Positions 24,228 through 31,911 of a stretch of 47,113 bases of DNA are shown piece by piece; the first letter of the stretch is position 1, and every line of letters starts with the position of its first letter. Both the position numbers and the translations under genes were made by a program. The DNA is from Blastococcus sp. DSM 46786 (GTDB taxonomy: Bacteria > Actinomycetota > Actinomycetes > Mycobacteriales > Geodermatophilaceae). The notes under the pieces were generated by a model. The model worked only from the letters and a program-made list of their open reading frames with translations, did no database searches and was not told the DNA's origin. The stretch is taken from the NCBI RefSeq assembly GCF_900109665.1, contig NZ_FOAO01000011.1:1-47113 (forward strand), read 5' to 3'.

Positions 24228-25268
24228 CTACGTCGTCTGCTTGTCCTTGGGCTCGTCGCGGGCGTCGAGCTGGATCTCCTTCTCGGCCCGCGGCACGCCC
24301 TCCTTCAGCTCCTTGGTGCGCTCCACCTCGGCGTCGAGCTCGATGCCGAACAGCAGCGACAGGTTGATCAGCCAGAACCAGATGAGGAAGATCACCACGC
24401 CGGCGAGCGCCCCGTAGGTGGCGTTGTAGCTGCCGAAGTTCGCCACGTAGAAGGCGAAGGCGGCCGAGGCGACGACCGCCACCAGGATGGCGACTCCGGC
24501 ACCGGGGCTCACGAACTTGAAGCCGCGCAGCTTGGCGTTCGGCGTCGAGTAGTAGAGCACCGCGATCATCAGCGCGAGGACCACGAGGATGACCGGCCAC
24601 TTGGCCCACGTCCAGATGGTCAGCACGGTGCTGCCCAGGCCGATCGCCTGCCCGATCGCGTCGACCACCGGGCCGCTCAGCACCAGCATGGCCACGATGA
24701 GCGCGGCGAACAGGATGCCGACCAGGGTGATCAGGATCTGCAGCGGCTTGAGCTTCCAGATCTTACGGCCCTCGCGCGTCTCGTAGACGATGTTCGCGGC
24801 CCGGGTGAAGGCGCCGACGTAGCCCGACGCGGTCCACAGCGCACCGACGAGACCGAGGACGAGGGCGAAGCCGGCGGTGCTGTTGTTCCCCGCGACCTGC
24901 TGGATCACCGGGTTGAGGGTCTCCGCCGCGGACTGGGGCACCACCGCGGTGAGGGCGTCGGTGAGCTGCTGGGGAGTCGCGAAGAGGCCGACGACGGCGG
25001 CCAGGGCGGTCAGCGCGGGGAACAGCGCGAGCACGCCGTAGTAGGTCAGCGCGGCCGCCCAGTCGGTGAGGTCGTCCTCGCTGAACTCCTTGAGCGTGCG
25101 CTTGAGCGTGCCGCCCGTCGTGGGCTTGGGGTCGGCGCCGGTGGGCGCGTAGTCGGCCCGCGTGCCGCTGACGTTGTCGTCCTGCGGTGCGGGATCGCCG
25201 CCTGCGCGGTTGTCGGTGAAGCGCGTGTCAGCCTTCGAGCGGCTGGACGAGCCGGTGGATCGAGCCAT
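24228..25268 (-). CDS. YihY/BrkB-family inner membrane protein
   Basis: The 346-residue protein has a polar N-terminus of about 55 residues, about six membrane helices and a charged tail (EIQLDARDEPKDKQTT). Family sequence includes DWAAALTYYGVLALFPALTAL, SGYVGAFTRAANIVYETREGR and the C-terminal YGALAGVVIFLIWFWLINLSLLFGIELDAE run in shorter pieces. YihY/BrkB proteins were once called ribonuclease BN, wrongly; their role in the envelope is unsettled. The ATG lies seven bases after GGAGG. It stands alone, followed by a long hairpin. Confidence 0.92.
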   Translation of the reverse strand: MARSTGSSSRSKADTRFTDNRAGGDPAPQDDNVSGTRADYAPTGADPKPTTGGTLKRTLKEFSEDDLTDWAAALTYYGVLALFPALTALAAVVGLFATPQQLTDALTAVVPQSAAETLNPVIQQVAGNNSTAGFALVLGLVGALWTASGYVGAFTRAANIVYETREGRKIWKLKPLQILITLVGILFAALIVAMLVLSGPVVDAIGQAIGLGSTVLTIWTWAKWPVILVVLALMIAVLYYSTPNAKLRGFKFVSPGAGVAILVAVVASAAFAFYVANFGSYNATYGALAGVVIFLIWFWLINLSLLFGIELDAEVERTKELKEGVPRAEKEIQLDARDEPKDKQTT

Positions 25269-25376
25269 GGGAGGTCCTCCGGGGACGAGGGCGGTCGCGC
25301 CTCTCGATGCCCCGGACGGAGCCGTTCCATGCCGGACGCGCCCGTAGCGGTTCGATCACGCCGGTGCGCGACGCCC

Positions 25377-26888
25377 TCAGCGCACCCCGGAGACCGGCGA
25401 CCACTCACCGGCGCCCGCGGTGGCCTCCTCCACGTCGGCGAGCGGGTCGCGGCGCCGGTGCGGCGCCCCGCGCCGGTCGCCGCGCATGCCGATCAGGGCC
25501 ACGAGCACGACGACGAGGGAGGCGCCGACCCCGATGAGCGCGACCAGCGTGAAGGCCAGGGCCCGCGGCAGGCCCGTGGCCGGGTCGAGGGTGCCCGCGA
25601 TCAGCGTGACGGCGAGCGTGCTGCCCAGCGCCTGGCCCACCGAACGGGCGATCGAGTTCACCGCGTTCGCCACGCCCGTCTCGTCCTCCCGGACGGCGTC
25701 GACGACGAGCGCGGGCAGGGCCGCGTAGGCCACGGTCACCGACACCTGGGTGAGCAGGCCGGCGACGATGACCAGCCACGGCTCACCGCGCGCCCCGGCG
25801 AGCAGCCCGAAGCCCGCCACCCCGAACACCGCCCCTGCAGTCAGCGTGGGCAGGCCCCCCACGCGGCCGACGACGCGGCCCGCGAACGGCGCGAGCAGGA
25901 TGCCCACCACCCCGCCGGGGAGCAGGTACACGACCGCCGCCTCCAGGACGCTCGCGTCGAACCCGTACCCGGTGACCGCGGGGTCGGCCTGCACGTACTG
26001 CAGGACGGCGAGGAAGGAGGCGAACAGCGCGATACCGCTCATGACGCCGGCCACGTTGGGCACGACGGTGCGCCGGTCGGTGAGCATGGCCGGCCGCACC
26101 AGCGGCTCCGCGGTCCGCCGCTGCAGCACCACCCACCCCGCGAGGACGGCGACCGCCCCGATCCCGCAGCCGATCGTGCCCGGCGACACCCAGCCCCAGG
26201 TGGGGCCCTGGGAGAGTGGCAGCAGCAGGAGCACCAGGCCCATGCCCAGCACCAGCGCACCCCACCAGTCGATCCGCCCGCGGGCGGAGGCCGGGCGACG
26301 GGGGAGCAGCCAGGCGGCGAGCACGAGGGCGAGCAGGGTGATGCCCAGCCCGAGCCAGAAGGCGTGCCGGTAGTCGCCGCCGTCCCCGGTGAGCAGCCCG
26401 GTGGCGACCAGGCCGGCGACGCCGCCGACGGCCAGCGTGCTGCTCACCACCGACATCGCCACGCTGAGCCGGGCTTCGGGGAGCTCGCGGCGCAGCACGC
26501 TGATCGACAGCGGGAAGAGGCCGTAGGACGCGCCCTGGAGGACGCGGCCGACCAGCAGCAGCGGCAGCGACTCCGTCAGGACGATCAGCAGGGTGCCCAG
26601 CGCGACCGCGACCAGGATGCCCAGGATGACCGGGCGCGCGCCCCTCAGGTCACCGAGCCGCCCCAGCACCGGGGTCAGGACGGCGGCGGCCAGCAGGTTG
26701 GCCGTGAGCACCCAGCCGGCCGCGCTCGGCGAGACGCCGAGCTGCTCCTCGATCCGCCCGAGCGCCGGGACGACCAGGCTCTGCAGCAGCGAGAGCGTGG
26801 TGACGCCGAGGGAGAGCGCCAGGACCAGCGCCACCGGACGGGTGCCGCGACCTGCACCGATCCCGGGGGCTGCTGTGGGTTCGGGCAC
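25377..26888 (-). CDS. MFS drug-efflux-type transporter (DHA2-like, 14 helices)
   Basis: The 503-residue protein shows repeated hydrophobic segments consistent with 14 helices. It has the DHA2 phrases SAAGWVLTANLLAAAVLTPVLG, the loop motif GRLGDLRGARPV (motif A) and RVLQGASYGLFPLSISVLRRE (motif B/C region). Such carriers export drugs or metabolites by proton exchange. The start is uncertain: I took the GTG opening MPEPTAAPG, but there is only AGGA one base away, and the frame remains open to 26951. It is divergent from the 56-residue membrane protein. No regulator is adjacent, so its substrate range is unknown. Confidence 0.87.
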   Translation of the reverse strand: MPEPTAAPGIGAGRGTRPVALVLALSLGVTTLSLLQSLVVPALGRIEEQLGVSPSAAGWVLTANLLAAAVLTPVLGRLGDLRGARPVILGILVAVALGTLLIVLTESLPLLLVGRVLQGASYGLFPLSISVLRRELPEARLSVAMSVVSSTLAVGGVAGLVATGLLTGDGGDYRHAFWLGLGITLLALVLAAWLLPRRPASARGRIDWWGALVLGMGLVLLLLPLSQGPTWGWVSPGTIGCGIGAVAVLAGWVVLQRRTAEPLVRPAMLTDRRTVVPNVAGVMSGIALFASFLAVLQYVQADPAVTGYGFDASVLEAAVVYLLPGGVVGILLAPFAGRVVGRVGGLPTLTAGAVFGVAGFGLLAGARGEPWLVIVAGLLTQVSVTVAYAALPALVVDAVREDETGVANAVNSIARSVGQALGSTLAVTLIAGTLDPATGLPRALAFTLVALIGVGASLVVVLVALIGMRGDRRGAPHRRRDPLADVEEATAGAGEWSPVSGVR

Positions 26889-27080
26889 GTCCTGATGCAA
26901 CCACGCCGGGCATACCCGCTCGGCGCGGGTGACGGCTGTGCAACGTGTCACACCCCCTCAGGTGAACTCTCGGAACCGACGATTGAGACGGCGTCGATCG
27001 GGGGACAGTGAGCCCCGACGACGTGCCGCTTCCCGTGACCCGGTGGCGGCATCCGCGAGTTCTGCGAGGAGAGCGATCTG

Positions 27081-27251
27081 ATGATGTTGTGGCCGGCCGT
27101 GACCCTGCTGGGGTTCCTGGTCCTGACGGCCCTGGTCATCGCGATGGGCACCCAGTCCACCGCCCGGTACGAGAAGGAGCAGCGCGCGGCGACCCGCGCC
27201 GCGAAGGCGCGCCACGCCGGCTCCGAGTCCGTGGGGGCCGTGCGCGCCTGA
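27081..27251 (+). CDS. Single-pass membrane protein with a STARYE segment
   Basis: A 56-codon frame begins ATG-ATG, nine bases after GAGGAG. The product has one membrane helix (WPAVTLLGFLVLTALVIAM), then STARYEKEQRAATRAAKARH and a short tail. The unit V-x-G-x-x-S-T-A-R-Y-E followed by a basic/alanine helix matches the N-terminus of the 291-residue protein at 9573. It ends 15 bases before a strong terminator. I do not know its role; the basic cytoplasmic helix could bind a partner or lipid headgroups. Confidence 0.65.
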   Translation: MMLWPAVTLLGFLVLTALVIAMGTQSTARYEKEQRAATRAAKARHAGSESVGAVRA

Positions 27252-27266
27252 GAGAAGGAGTTCGAC

Positions 27267-27296
27267 CGCCCCGCCGTCCTGCTGGACGGCGGGGCG
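27267..27296. terminator. Bidirectional GC-rich terminator
   Basis: CGCCCCGCCGTC (27267-27278) pairs perfectly with GACGGCGGGGCG (27285-27296); an added C-G pair closes a four-base loop, giving a 13-bp stem. It lies between convergent genes, 15 bases after one stop and 8 bases after the other. TCGTCGTC follows rather than a T-run. Confidence 0.75.
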
Positions 27297-27304
27297 TCGT
27301 CGTC

Positions 27305-29116
27305 TCAGAGCCAGGCGTCGCGGGCGTCGAGCACCGTGCGGTCCAGCGACTCCAGCAGATCGAACCAGGCCCGCGTGCGGGGCAGCTCCCAGCGCCAGAA
27401 GTACCGGGCCGCGGCGCGCTTGCCCTCGTGGAAGTCGGTGCTGCCCGCCTCGGCGGCCAGCGCCTGCTCGAGCCACAGCCAGGCGACGACGACGTGCCCG
27501 GCGGCCTCCAGGTAGACGTGCGAGTTCGCCAGGGCCAGGTCGGGGTCGCCGGTGCCCCACAGGGTCGCCGTCACCGAACCCATCCGGGCCACCGCGGCGT
27601 CGAGGTCGGCGGCGAAGCCCGCCCACTGCGTCCCGGCGGCGCGGGCGGTCGTCGCGCTGATCGTCTCGCCCAGCAGTGCGAGCCCGGCGCCGCCCTGCAT
27701 GACGACCTTGCGGCCGAGCAGGTCGAGCGACTGGATGCCCTGGGTGCCCTCGTGGATCGGGTTGAGCCGGTTGTCCCGGTAGAACTGCTCGACCGGGTAG
27801 TCGCGGGTGTAGCCGTAGCCGCCGTGCACCTGGATGGCGAGGTCGTTGGCGGCCAGGCCCCACTGCGAGGGCCACGCCTTGGCGACCGGTGTGAGCATGT
27901 CCAGCAGCAGGTGGGCGCGGTCCCGCTCCTCCTGGGTCTCCGCCGTCTGCTCCTCGTCGACCAGCTTCGCGCAGTAGAGCCCCAGCGCCAGCCCGCCCTC
28001 GGCGTAGCTCTTGGCGGCCAGCAGCATCCGGCGCACGTCCGGGTGTTCGACGATCGGCACCATCGGGGAGGCGACGTCCGTGGATGCCGTGGTCTTGGCG
28101 CCGGCCGGGCGGCCCTGCGTGCGGGAGCGCGCGTACTCCAGCGCGTGCAGGTAGCCGGTGTAGCCCAGCACCGTGGCGCCCATCCCGACGCCGATCCGGG
28201 CCTCGTTCATCATGTGGAACATGTAGGTGAGGCCCTTGTGCTGTTCGCCCACCAGGTAGCCGACGGCGCCGGGCCGGCCGCCCGGGGTGTGCACGCCCTC
28301 GCCGAAGTTGAGCAGCGTGTTCGTCGTCCCCCGGTAGCCCATCTTGTGGTTGAGCCCGGCCAGGACCACGTCGTTGCGCTCGCCCAGCGAGCCGTCGTCG
28401 TCCACCAGGAACTTGGGGACGATGAACAGCGAGATGCCCTTCACCCCGGGCGGGCCACCCGGGATCTTCGCCAGCACCAGGTGCACGATGTTCTCGGTCA
28501 GCTCGTGGTCGCCGCCGGAGATCCACATCTTGTTGCCGCTGAGCCGGTAGGTGCCGTCGTCCTGGGGAACGGCCCTGGTGGTGATGTCGGCGAGCGAGGA
28601 GCCGGCCTGCGGCTCGGAGAGCGCCATGGTGCCGAACCAGCGGCCCTCGATCTCGGGCGCCACGAAGGTGTCGATCTGCTCGCGGCTGCCGTGCGCCAGC
28701 AGCAGGCGGGCGTTGCCCATCGTCAGGAACGGGTAGGCCGAGGTGCCCACGTTGGCCGCCTTGAACCAGGCGAAGACGGCCTGCCCGACCACGTGCGGCA
28801 GCTGCATGCCGCCGAACTCCTCGTCGAACTCGCCGGCCATCAGCCCGGCGTCGGCGAAGACCCGCAGCGCCTCGGCGACCTCCGGGATCAGCTCGACCTT
28901 GCCGTCGACGAACCGCGGCTCGTTCTCGTCGGCCCTGCGGTTGTGCGGGGCGAAGTGCTCGGTGGCGATCTGCTCGGCCAGGTCCAGCACCGCGTCGAAG
29001 GTCTCCCGCGAGTGCTCGGTGAACCGGGCCCGCTTGGTCAGGGACTCGACGTCGAGCCACTCGTTGAGCAGGAAGTCCAGGTCACGGCGGGACAGGATCA
29101 GCGACGACGACGGCAC
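27305..29116 (-). CDS. Acyl-CoA dehydrogenase, long FadE5-like type
   Basis: The 603-residue protein is an acyl-CoA dehydrogenase of the long form, with an extra N-terminal region and a C-terminal domain of about 120 residues beyond the usual 380-400. Motifs include ALSEPQAGSSLADITTRA, LSGNKMWISGGDHEL, HGGYGYTRDYPVEQFYRD and the catalytic E456 in IHEGTQGIQSLDLLGRK. It resembles mycobacterial FadE5 and the large C-terminally extended enzymes that act on medium- to long-chain acyl-CoAs. Its GTG follows GGAG by six bases. It is single, and convergent with the 56-residue membrane gene across a terminator. Confidence 0.95.
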   Translation of the reverse strand: MPSSSLILSRRDLDFLLNEWLDVESLTKRARFTEHSRETFDAVLDLAEQIATEHFAPHNRRADENEPRFVDGKVELIPEVAEALRVFADAGLMAGEFDEEFGGMQLPHVVGQAVFAWFKAANVGTSAYPFLTMGNARLLLAHGSREQIDTFVAPEIEGRWFGTMALSEPQAGSSLADITTRAVPQDDGTYRLSGNKMWISGGDHELTENIVHLVLAKIPGGPPGVKGISLFIVPKFLVDDDGSLGERNDVVLAGLNHKMGYRGTTNTLLNFGEGVHTPGGRPGAVGYLVGEQHKGLTYMFHMMNEARIGVGMGATVLGYTGYLHALEYARSRTQGRPAGAKTTASTDVASPMVPIVEHPDVRRMLLAAKSYAEGGLALGLYCAKLVDEEQTAETQEERDRAHLLLDMLTPVAKAWPSQWGLAANDLAIQVHGGYGYTRDYPVEQFYRDNRLNPIHEGTQGIQSLDLLGRKVVMQGGAGLALLGETISATTARAAGTQWAGFAADLDAAVARMGSVTATLWGTGDPDLALANSHVYLEAAGHVVVAWLWLEQALAAEAGSTDFHEGKRAAARYFWRWELPRTRAWFDLLESLDRTVLDARDAWL

Positions 29117-29420
29117 GGGATCTCCAGGCGCGGGTACGGCGGCGAGGTGCGAACCACTTCACACTAGGCCGGTTGCCCGGCGGCCCGGCGGGGGCAAGGC
29201 GGGGAGCGCCCGCAGCCGATCCGAGGAGCACGGACCGGCCCGGACGTGATGCCGCGCGCCGAGCGGTCGCAGCTGTTCGAGGACGAGGACGACAGCTGCG
29301 TGCGGGCGGTCTTCCAGCCCTGACGGGAGGGCTGCCCCGGCGGTGGCCCTGGGGCGGACATCCGGCCGGCCGGGATGTCCCGCTCGGGGTCACCGCCCCG
29401 GGGTGCCGTCCCATGGCGCG
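29117..29420. other. Intergenic region, no convincing gene
   Basis: The left end carries the acyl-CoA dehydrogenase promoter. A 25-codon frame from GTG-ATG at 29248 (ending CVRAVFQP) has an acidic middle, but its only purine-rich box is 17 or more bases upstream, so I do not call it. The right end runs into the terminator of the MFS gene. Confidence 0.4.
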
Positions 29421-29457
29421 CGACGACCCCCTCCCGCGGTGCGGGAAGGGGTCGTCG
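29421..29457 (-). terminator. Strong hairpin terminator after the marR-MFS operon
   Basis: Arms of 17 bases (29421-29437 and 29441-29457) match at 16 positions around a three-base loop (GGT). It starts 10 bases past the MFS stop codon in the direction of transcription. Confidence 0.78.
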
Positions 29458-29467
29458 GCTGCCGGGG

Positions 29468-31237
29468 TCAGCGGGGAGCGCGGGGGGTGCCGCCCGGCTG
29501 CCCCACCGGCGGCGGGACCGAGGTGGGTGCGGCCGCGCCCACGGCCTCGGTCGCCTCCTCGGCCGGGTCACCGGGGTCGCTGGTCGCCGTCCCGGCCGCC
29601 TGGCCCTGCCGGGCCTGGATGCCCGACTGGGTGCTCAGCGCGAGCTGGGGGAGGAACAGGAAGACGAGGAACCCGACCGCCACGACGCCGGCGGCGATGA
29701 GGAACACCAGGTCGATCGAGTTCGAGAAACCGACCTTGAACGGCTCGGCCAGCGCGGCCGGCAGCTCCTGGATGAAGGAGGTGTCGTCGAGGGCACCCCC
29801 GCTGCCGGCGCCGAGCTGCTGGAACTGCGGGGCCAGCTCCGGGTTGGCCCGCACGGTGTCCTGGACGGCGGCGTCGATGTCCTGCGGCAGCCGGGTGAAC
29901 AGGATGGACAGGAACGCCGCCGTCCCGATGGTGCCGCCCATCTGCCGGAAGAACGTGACCGAGGAGGTGGCCACGCCCATCTCCCGCGGGGAGACGGCGT
30001 TCTGCACGGCGAGGATGACCGGCTGGAAGTTGAAGCCCAGCCCCAGGCCCAGCAGCACCATGAACGGCACCAGCGTCCACACCGAGGTGTCGGCGCCGAC
30101 CAGGAAGGACATGGACAGCAGCGCGGTGACCATGAGGGCGATGCCCACCAGCGGGAAGACCTTGTACTTCCCCGTCCTCGAGATCGCGATGCCCGAGCTC
30201 ATCGCGCCGACCATGATGCCGGCGACCAGCGGGATCATCTGCAGCCCGGCCACGGTCGCGCTGGAGCCCTGCACGATCTGCAGGTACTGCGGGAGCAGCA
30301 GCAGCCCGCCGAACATCCCGGCGCCCATGACGATCGAGCCGATGCCGCTGACGGCGAAGCTGCGGTTGCGGAACAGCCGCAGGGGCAGCAGCGCGTCGTC
30401 CCGGTAGGCCCGCTCGGCCAGCACGAAGAGCGCGAAACCGACGGCGCCGATGGCGTAGCAGGTGACCGCACCGGAGGAGGTCCAGCCCCAGACGCGACCC
30501 TGCTCGGCGACGACGAGCAGCGGCACCAGGAAGGTCATCAGCGCGAGGGCGCCCGGCCAGTCGATCCGGTGCGGGCGGCTCTCGTGCGGCAGGTGCAGCA
30601 CCCGCCAGACCGCGGCGAAGGCGAGCAGCCCGAGGGGCACGTTGATCCAGAAGATCCAGCGCCAGCCGTCGACGCCGAGCAGCGAGCCCTGGCCGGCGAA
30701 GAAGCCGCCGATGACCGGGCCCAGCACGCTGGAGGTGCCGAAGACGGCCATGAAGTAGCCCTGGTACCGCGAGCGCTCCCGCGGCGGCACGATGTCGCCG
30801 ATGATCGCCAGGGCGAGCGACATCAGGCCACCGGCGCCGATGCCCTGCACCGCGCGGAACGCGGCCAGCTGGTACATCGTGTCGGCGAGGCCGCACAGCG
30901 CGGAGCCGACCACGAAGATCACGATCGCGAAGAGGTAGAACGGCCGTCGGCCGTAGATGTCGGAGAGCTTGCCGTACAGCGGTGTCGCGATCGTCGACGT
31001 GATCAGGAAGGCCGTGGTCGCCCAGGCCTGGAGGTCGTAGCCCTGCAGGTCGTCCGCGATCGTGCGGATCGCGGTGGCGACCACGGTCTGGTCCAGGGCG
31101 GCCAGGAACATCGCGACCATCAGACCGGCCAGGATCGTGACGATCTGCCGGTGGCTGAAGACGCCGCTCGCGTCGGGTGCGGCGGCCGCTGCACGGGCGC
31201 CCCTGCGCTCGGCTGCGGTGCTGCGGGTGGAGGTCAT
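29468..31237 (-). CDS. MDR-type MFS transporter (DHA2, 14 helices)
   Basis: The 589-residue protein is a 14-helix drug/proton antiporter. Key sequence: MFLAALDQTVVATAIRTIADDL (motif D1), YGKLSDIYGRRPFYL (motif A, GKLSDIYGRR), FRAVQGIGAGGLMSLALAIIG (motif B) and SSVLGPVIGGFF (motif C, GPVIGG). A hydrophilic tail of about 45 residues, rich in A, G and P, ends the protein. Its ATG overlaps the stop of a marR gene (ATGA), so expression is tied to that regulator, the usual arrangement for an inducible efflux pump. The exported compounds are unknown. A hairpin terminator follows. Confidence 0.95.
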   Translation of the reverse strand: MTSTRSTAAERRGARAAAAAPDASGVFSHRQIVTILAGLMVAMFLAALDQTVVATAIRTIADDLQGYDLQAWATTAFLITSTIATPLYGKLSDIYGRRPFYLFAIVIFVVGSALCGLADTMYQLAAFRAVQGIGAGGLMSLALAIIGDIVPPRERSRYQGYFMAVFGTSSVLGPVIGGFFAGQGSLLGVDGWRWIFWINVPLGLLAFAAVWRVLHLPHESRPHRIDWPGALALMTFLVPLLVVAEQGRVWGWTSSGAVTCYAIGAVGFALFVLAERAYRDDALLPLRLFRNRSFAVSGIGSIVMGAGMFGGLLLLPQYLQIVQGSSATVAGLQMIPLVAGIMVGAMSSGIAISRTGKYKVFPLVGIALMVTALLSMSFLVGADTSVWTLVPFMVLLGLGLGFNFQPVILAVQNAVSPREMGVATSSVTFFRQMGGTIGTAAFLSILFTRLPQDIDAAVQDTVRANPELAPQFQQLGAGSGGALDDTSFIQELPAALAEPFKVGFSNSIDLVFLIAAGVVAVGFLVFLFLPQLALSTQSGIQARQGQAAGTATSDPGDPAEEATEAVGAAAPTSVPPPVGQPGGTPRAPR

Positions 31238-31734
31238 GCGGACACCGTCCGGGAGGAAGCGGGGTTCTGGTCGTTCGGGAGGGTGGCGGCGATGCCGTCG
31301 AGCAGCCGGTCGAAGAGCCCGGTGAAGGTCGCCAGCTCGTCGTCGGTCCAGTCGGCGACGACGGTGCGCAGGAAGGCCACCCGCTCGGCGCGGAGCTCGT
31401 CCAGCTCGCTGTGACCGGCGTCGGTGAGCACCAGCCGGCTGGCCCGGCCGTCGGACTCGTCCGCGACGCGGACCACCAGTCCGCGCTCGACCAGGAGGGT
31501 GATGTGCCGGCTGATGGTGGACGGGTCGGCGTGCACGAGTTCGGCCAGCGCGCTCTGCCGCAACGGCCCCAGTCGCTGGAGCGGGAAGAGCAGGACCGAC
31601 GCAGCCCGGTCACGGCCACCTTCGGCCGTGTGCTGGGCCTTGATGCCGTGGATGAGCCGCATGAACCGGGGCATCTGCTCGCTGAGCGCCAGCAGCCCGG
31701 AATCGCGGCGCCCCTCGGACGGGGACGTCGACAT
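31234..31734 (-). CDS. MarR-family transcriptional regulator
   Basis: The 166-residue protein has the winged helix-turn-helix of MarR: LGPLRQSALAELVHADPSTISRHITLLVERGLVVR, with the wing DESDGRASRLVLTDAGH following. Helices at both ends would form the dimer interface. Sequence is given here only to name the domain; the recognition helix is around DPSTISRHITLL. The ATG lies six bases after GAGG. It overlaps the MFS gene by four bases, so it probably represses its own operon until a ligand binds. A GTTGCATGCA site lies 28-37 bases upstream of its start. Confidence 0.93.
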   Translation of the reverse strand: MSTSPSEGRRDSGLLALSEQMPRFMRLIHGIKAQHTAEGGRDRAASVLLFPLQRLGPLRQSALAELVHADPSTISRHITLLVERGLVVRVADESDGRASRLVLTDAGHSELDELRAERVAFLRTVVADWTDDELATFTGLFDRLLDGIAATLPNDQNPASSRTVSA

Positions 31735-31761
31735 GGGGAACCTCGCGTGCCTTAAGGAAAC

Positions 31762-31798
31762 TGCATGCAACCTACACCTTGTTGCTAGGCGCATGCAT
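31762..31798. promoter_or_regulatory. Candidate operator upstream of marR
   Basis: TGCATGCAAC (31762-31771; GTTGCATGCA on the other strand) is followed after nine bases by GTTGC (31781-31785) and then GCATGCAT (31791-31798). GCAAC and GTTGC form a dyad, and the outer GCATGC repeats are symmetric. It is in the right place for the marR promoter, while hrpA starts 114 bases to the right. Binding is inferred. Confidence 0.5.
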
Positions 31799-31911
31799 CG
31801 ATCTGGTCGTGTGTCCCCGGCCACGGCGCCGGAGGTGGGATCCTGGGCGGGTTGCCCGCCGTCCGGTCAGGGCCGCGGGGCCATCGCACGGAGAGGACGC
31901 CGGGACAAACC

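Noticed and set aside
24150..27011. 953-codon rightward open frame across the YihY and MFS genes
   Set aside because: Spans two genes and the gap between them; glutamine/arginine/histidine-rich antisense sequence without domains.
29248..29325. 25-codon frame ending CVRAVFQP
   Set aside because: No ribosome-binding site at a usable distance and no recognised sequence; too short to call.
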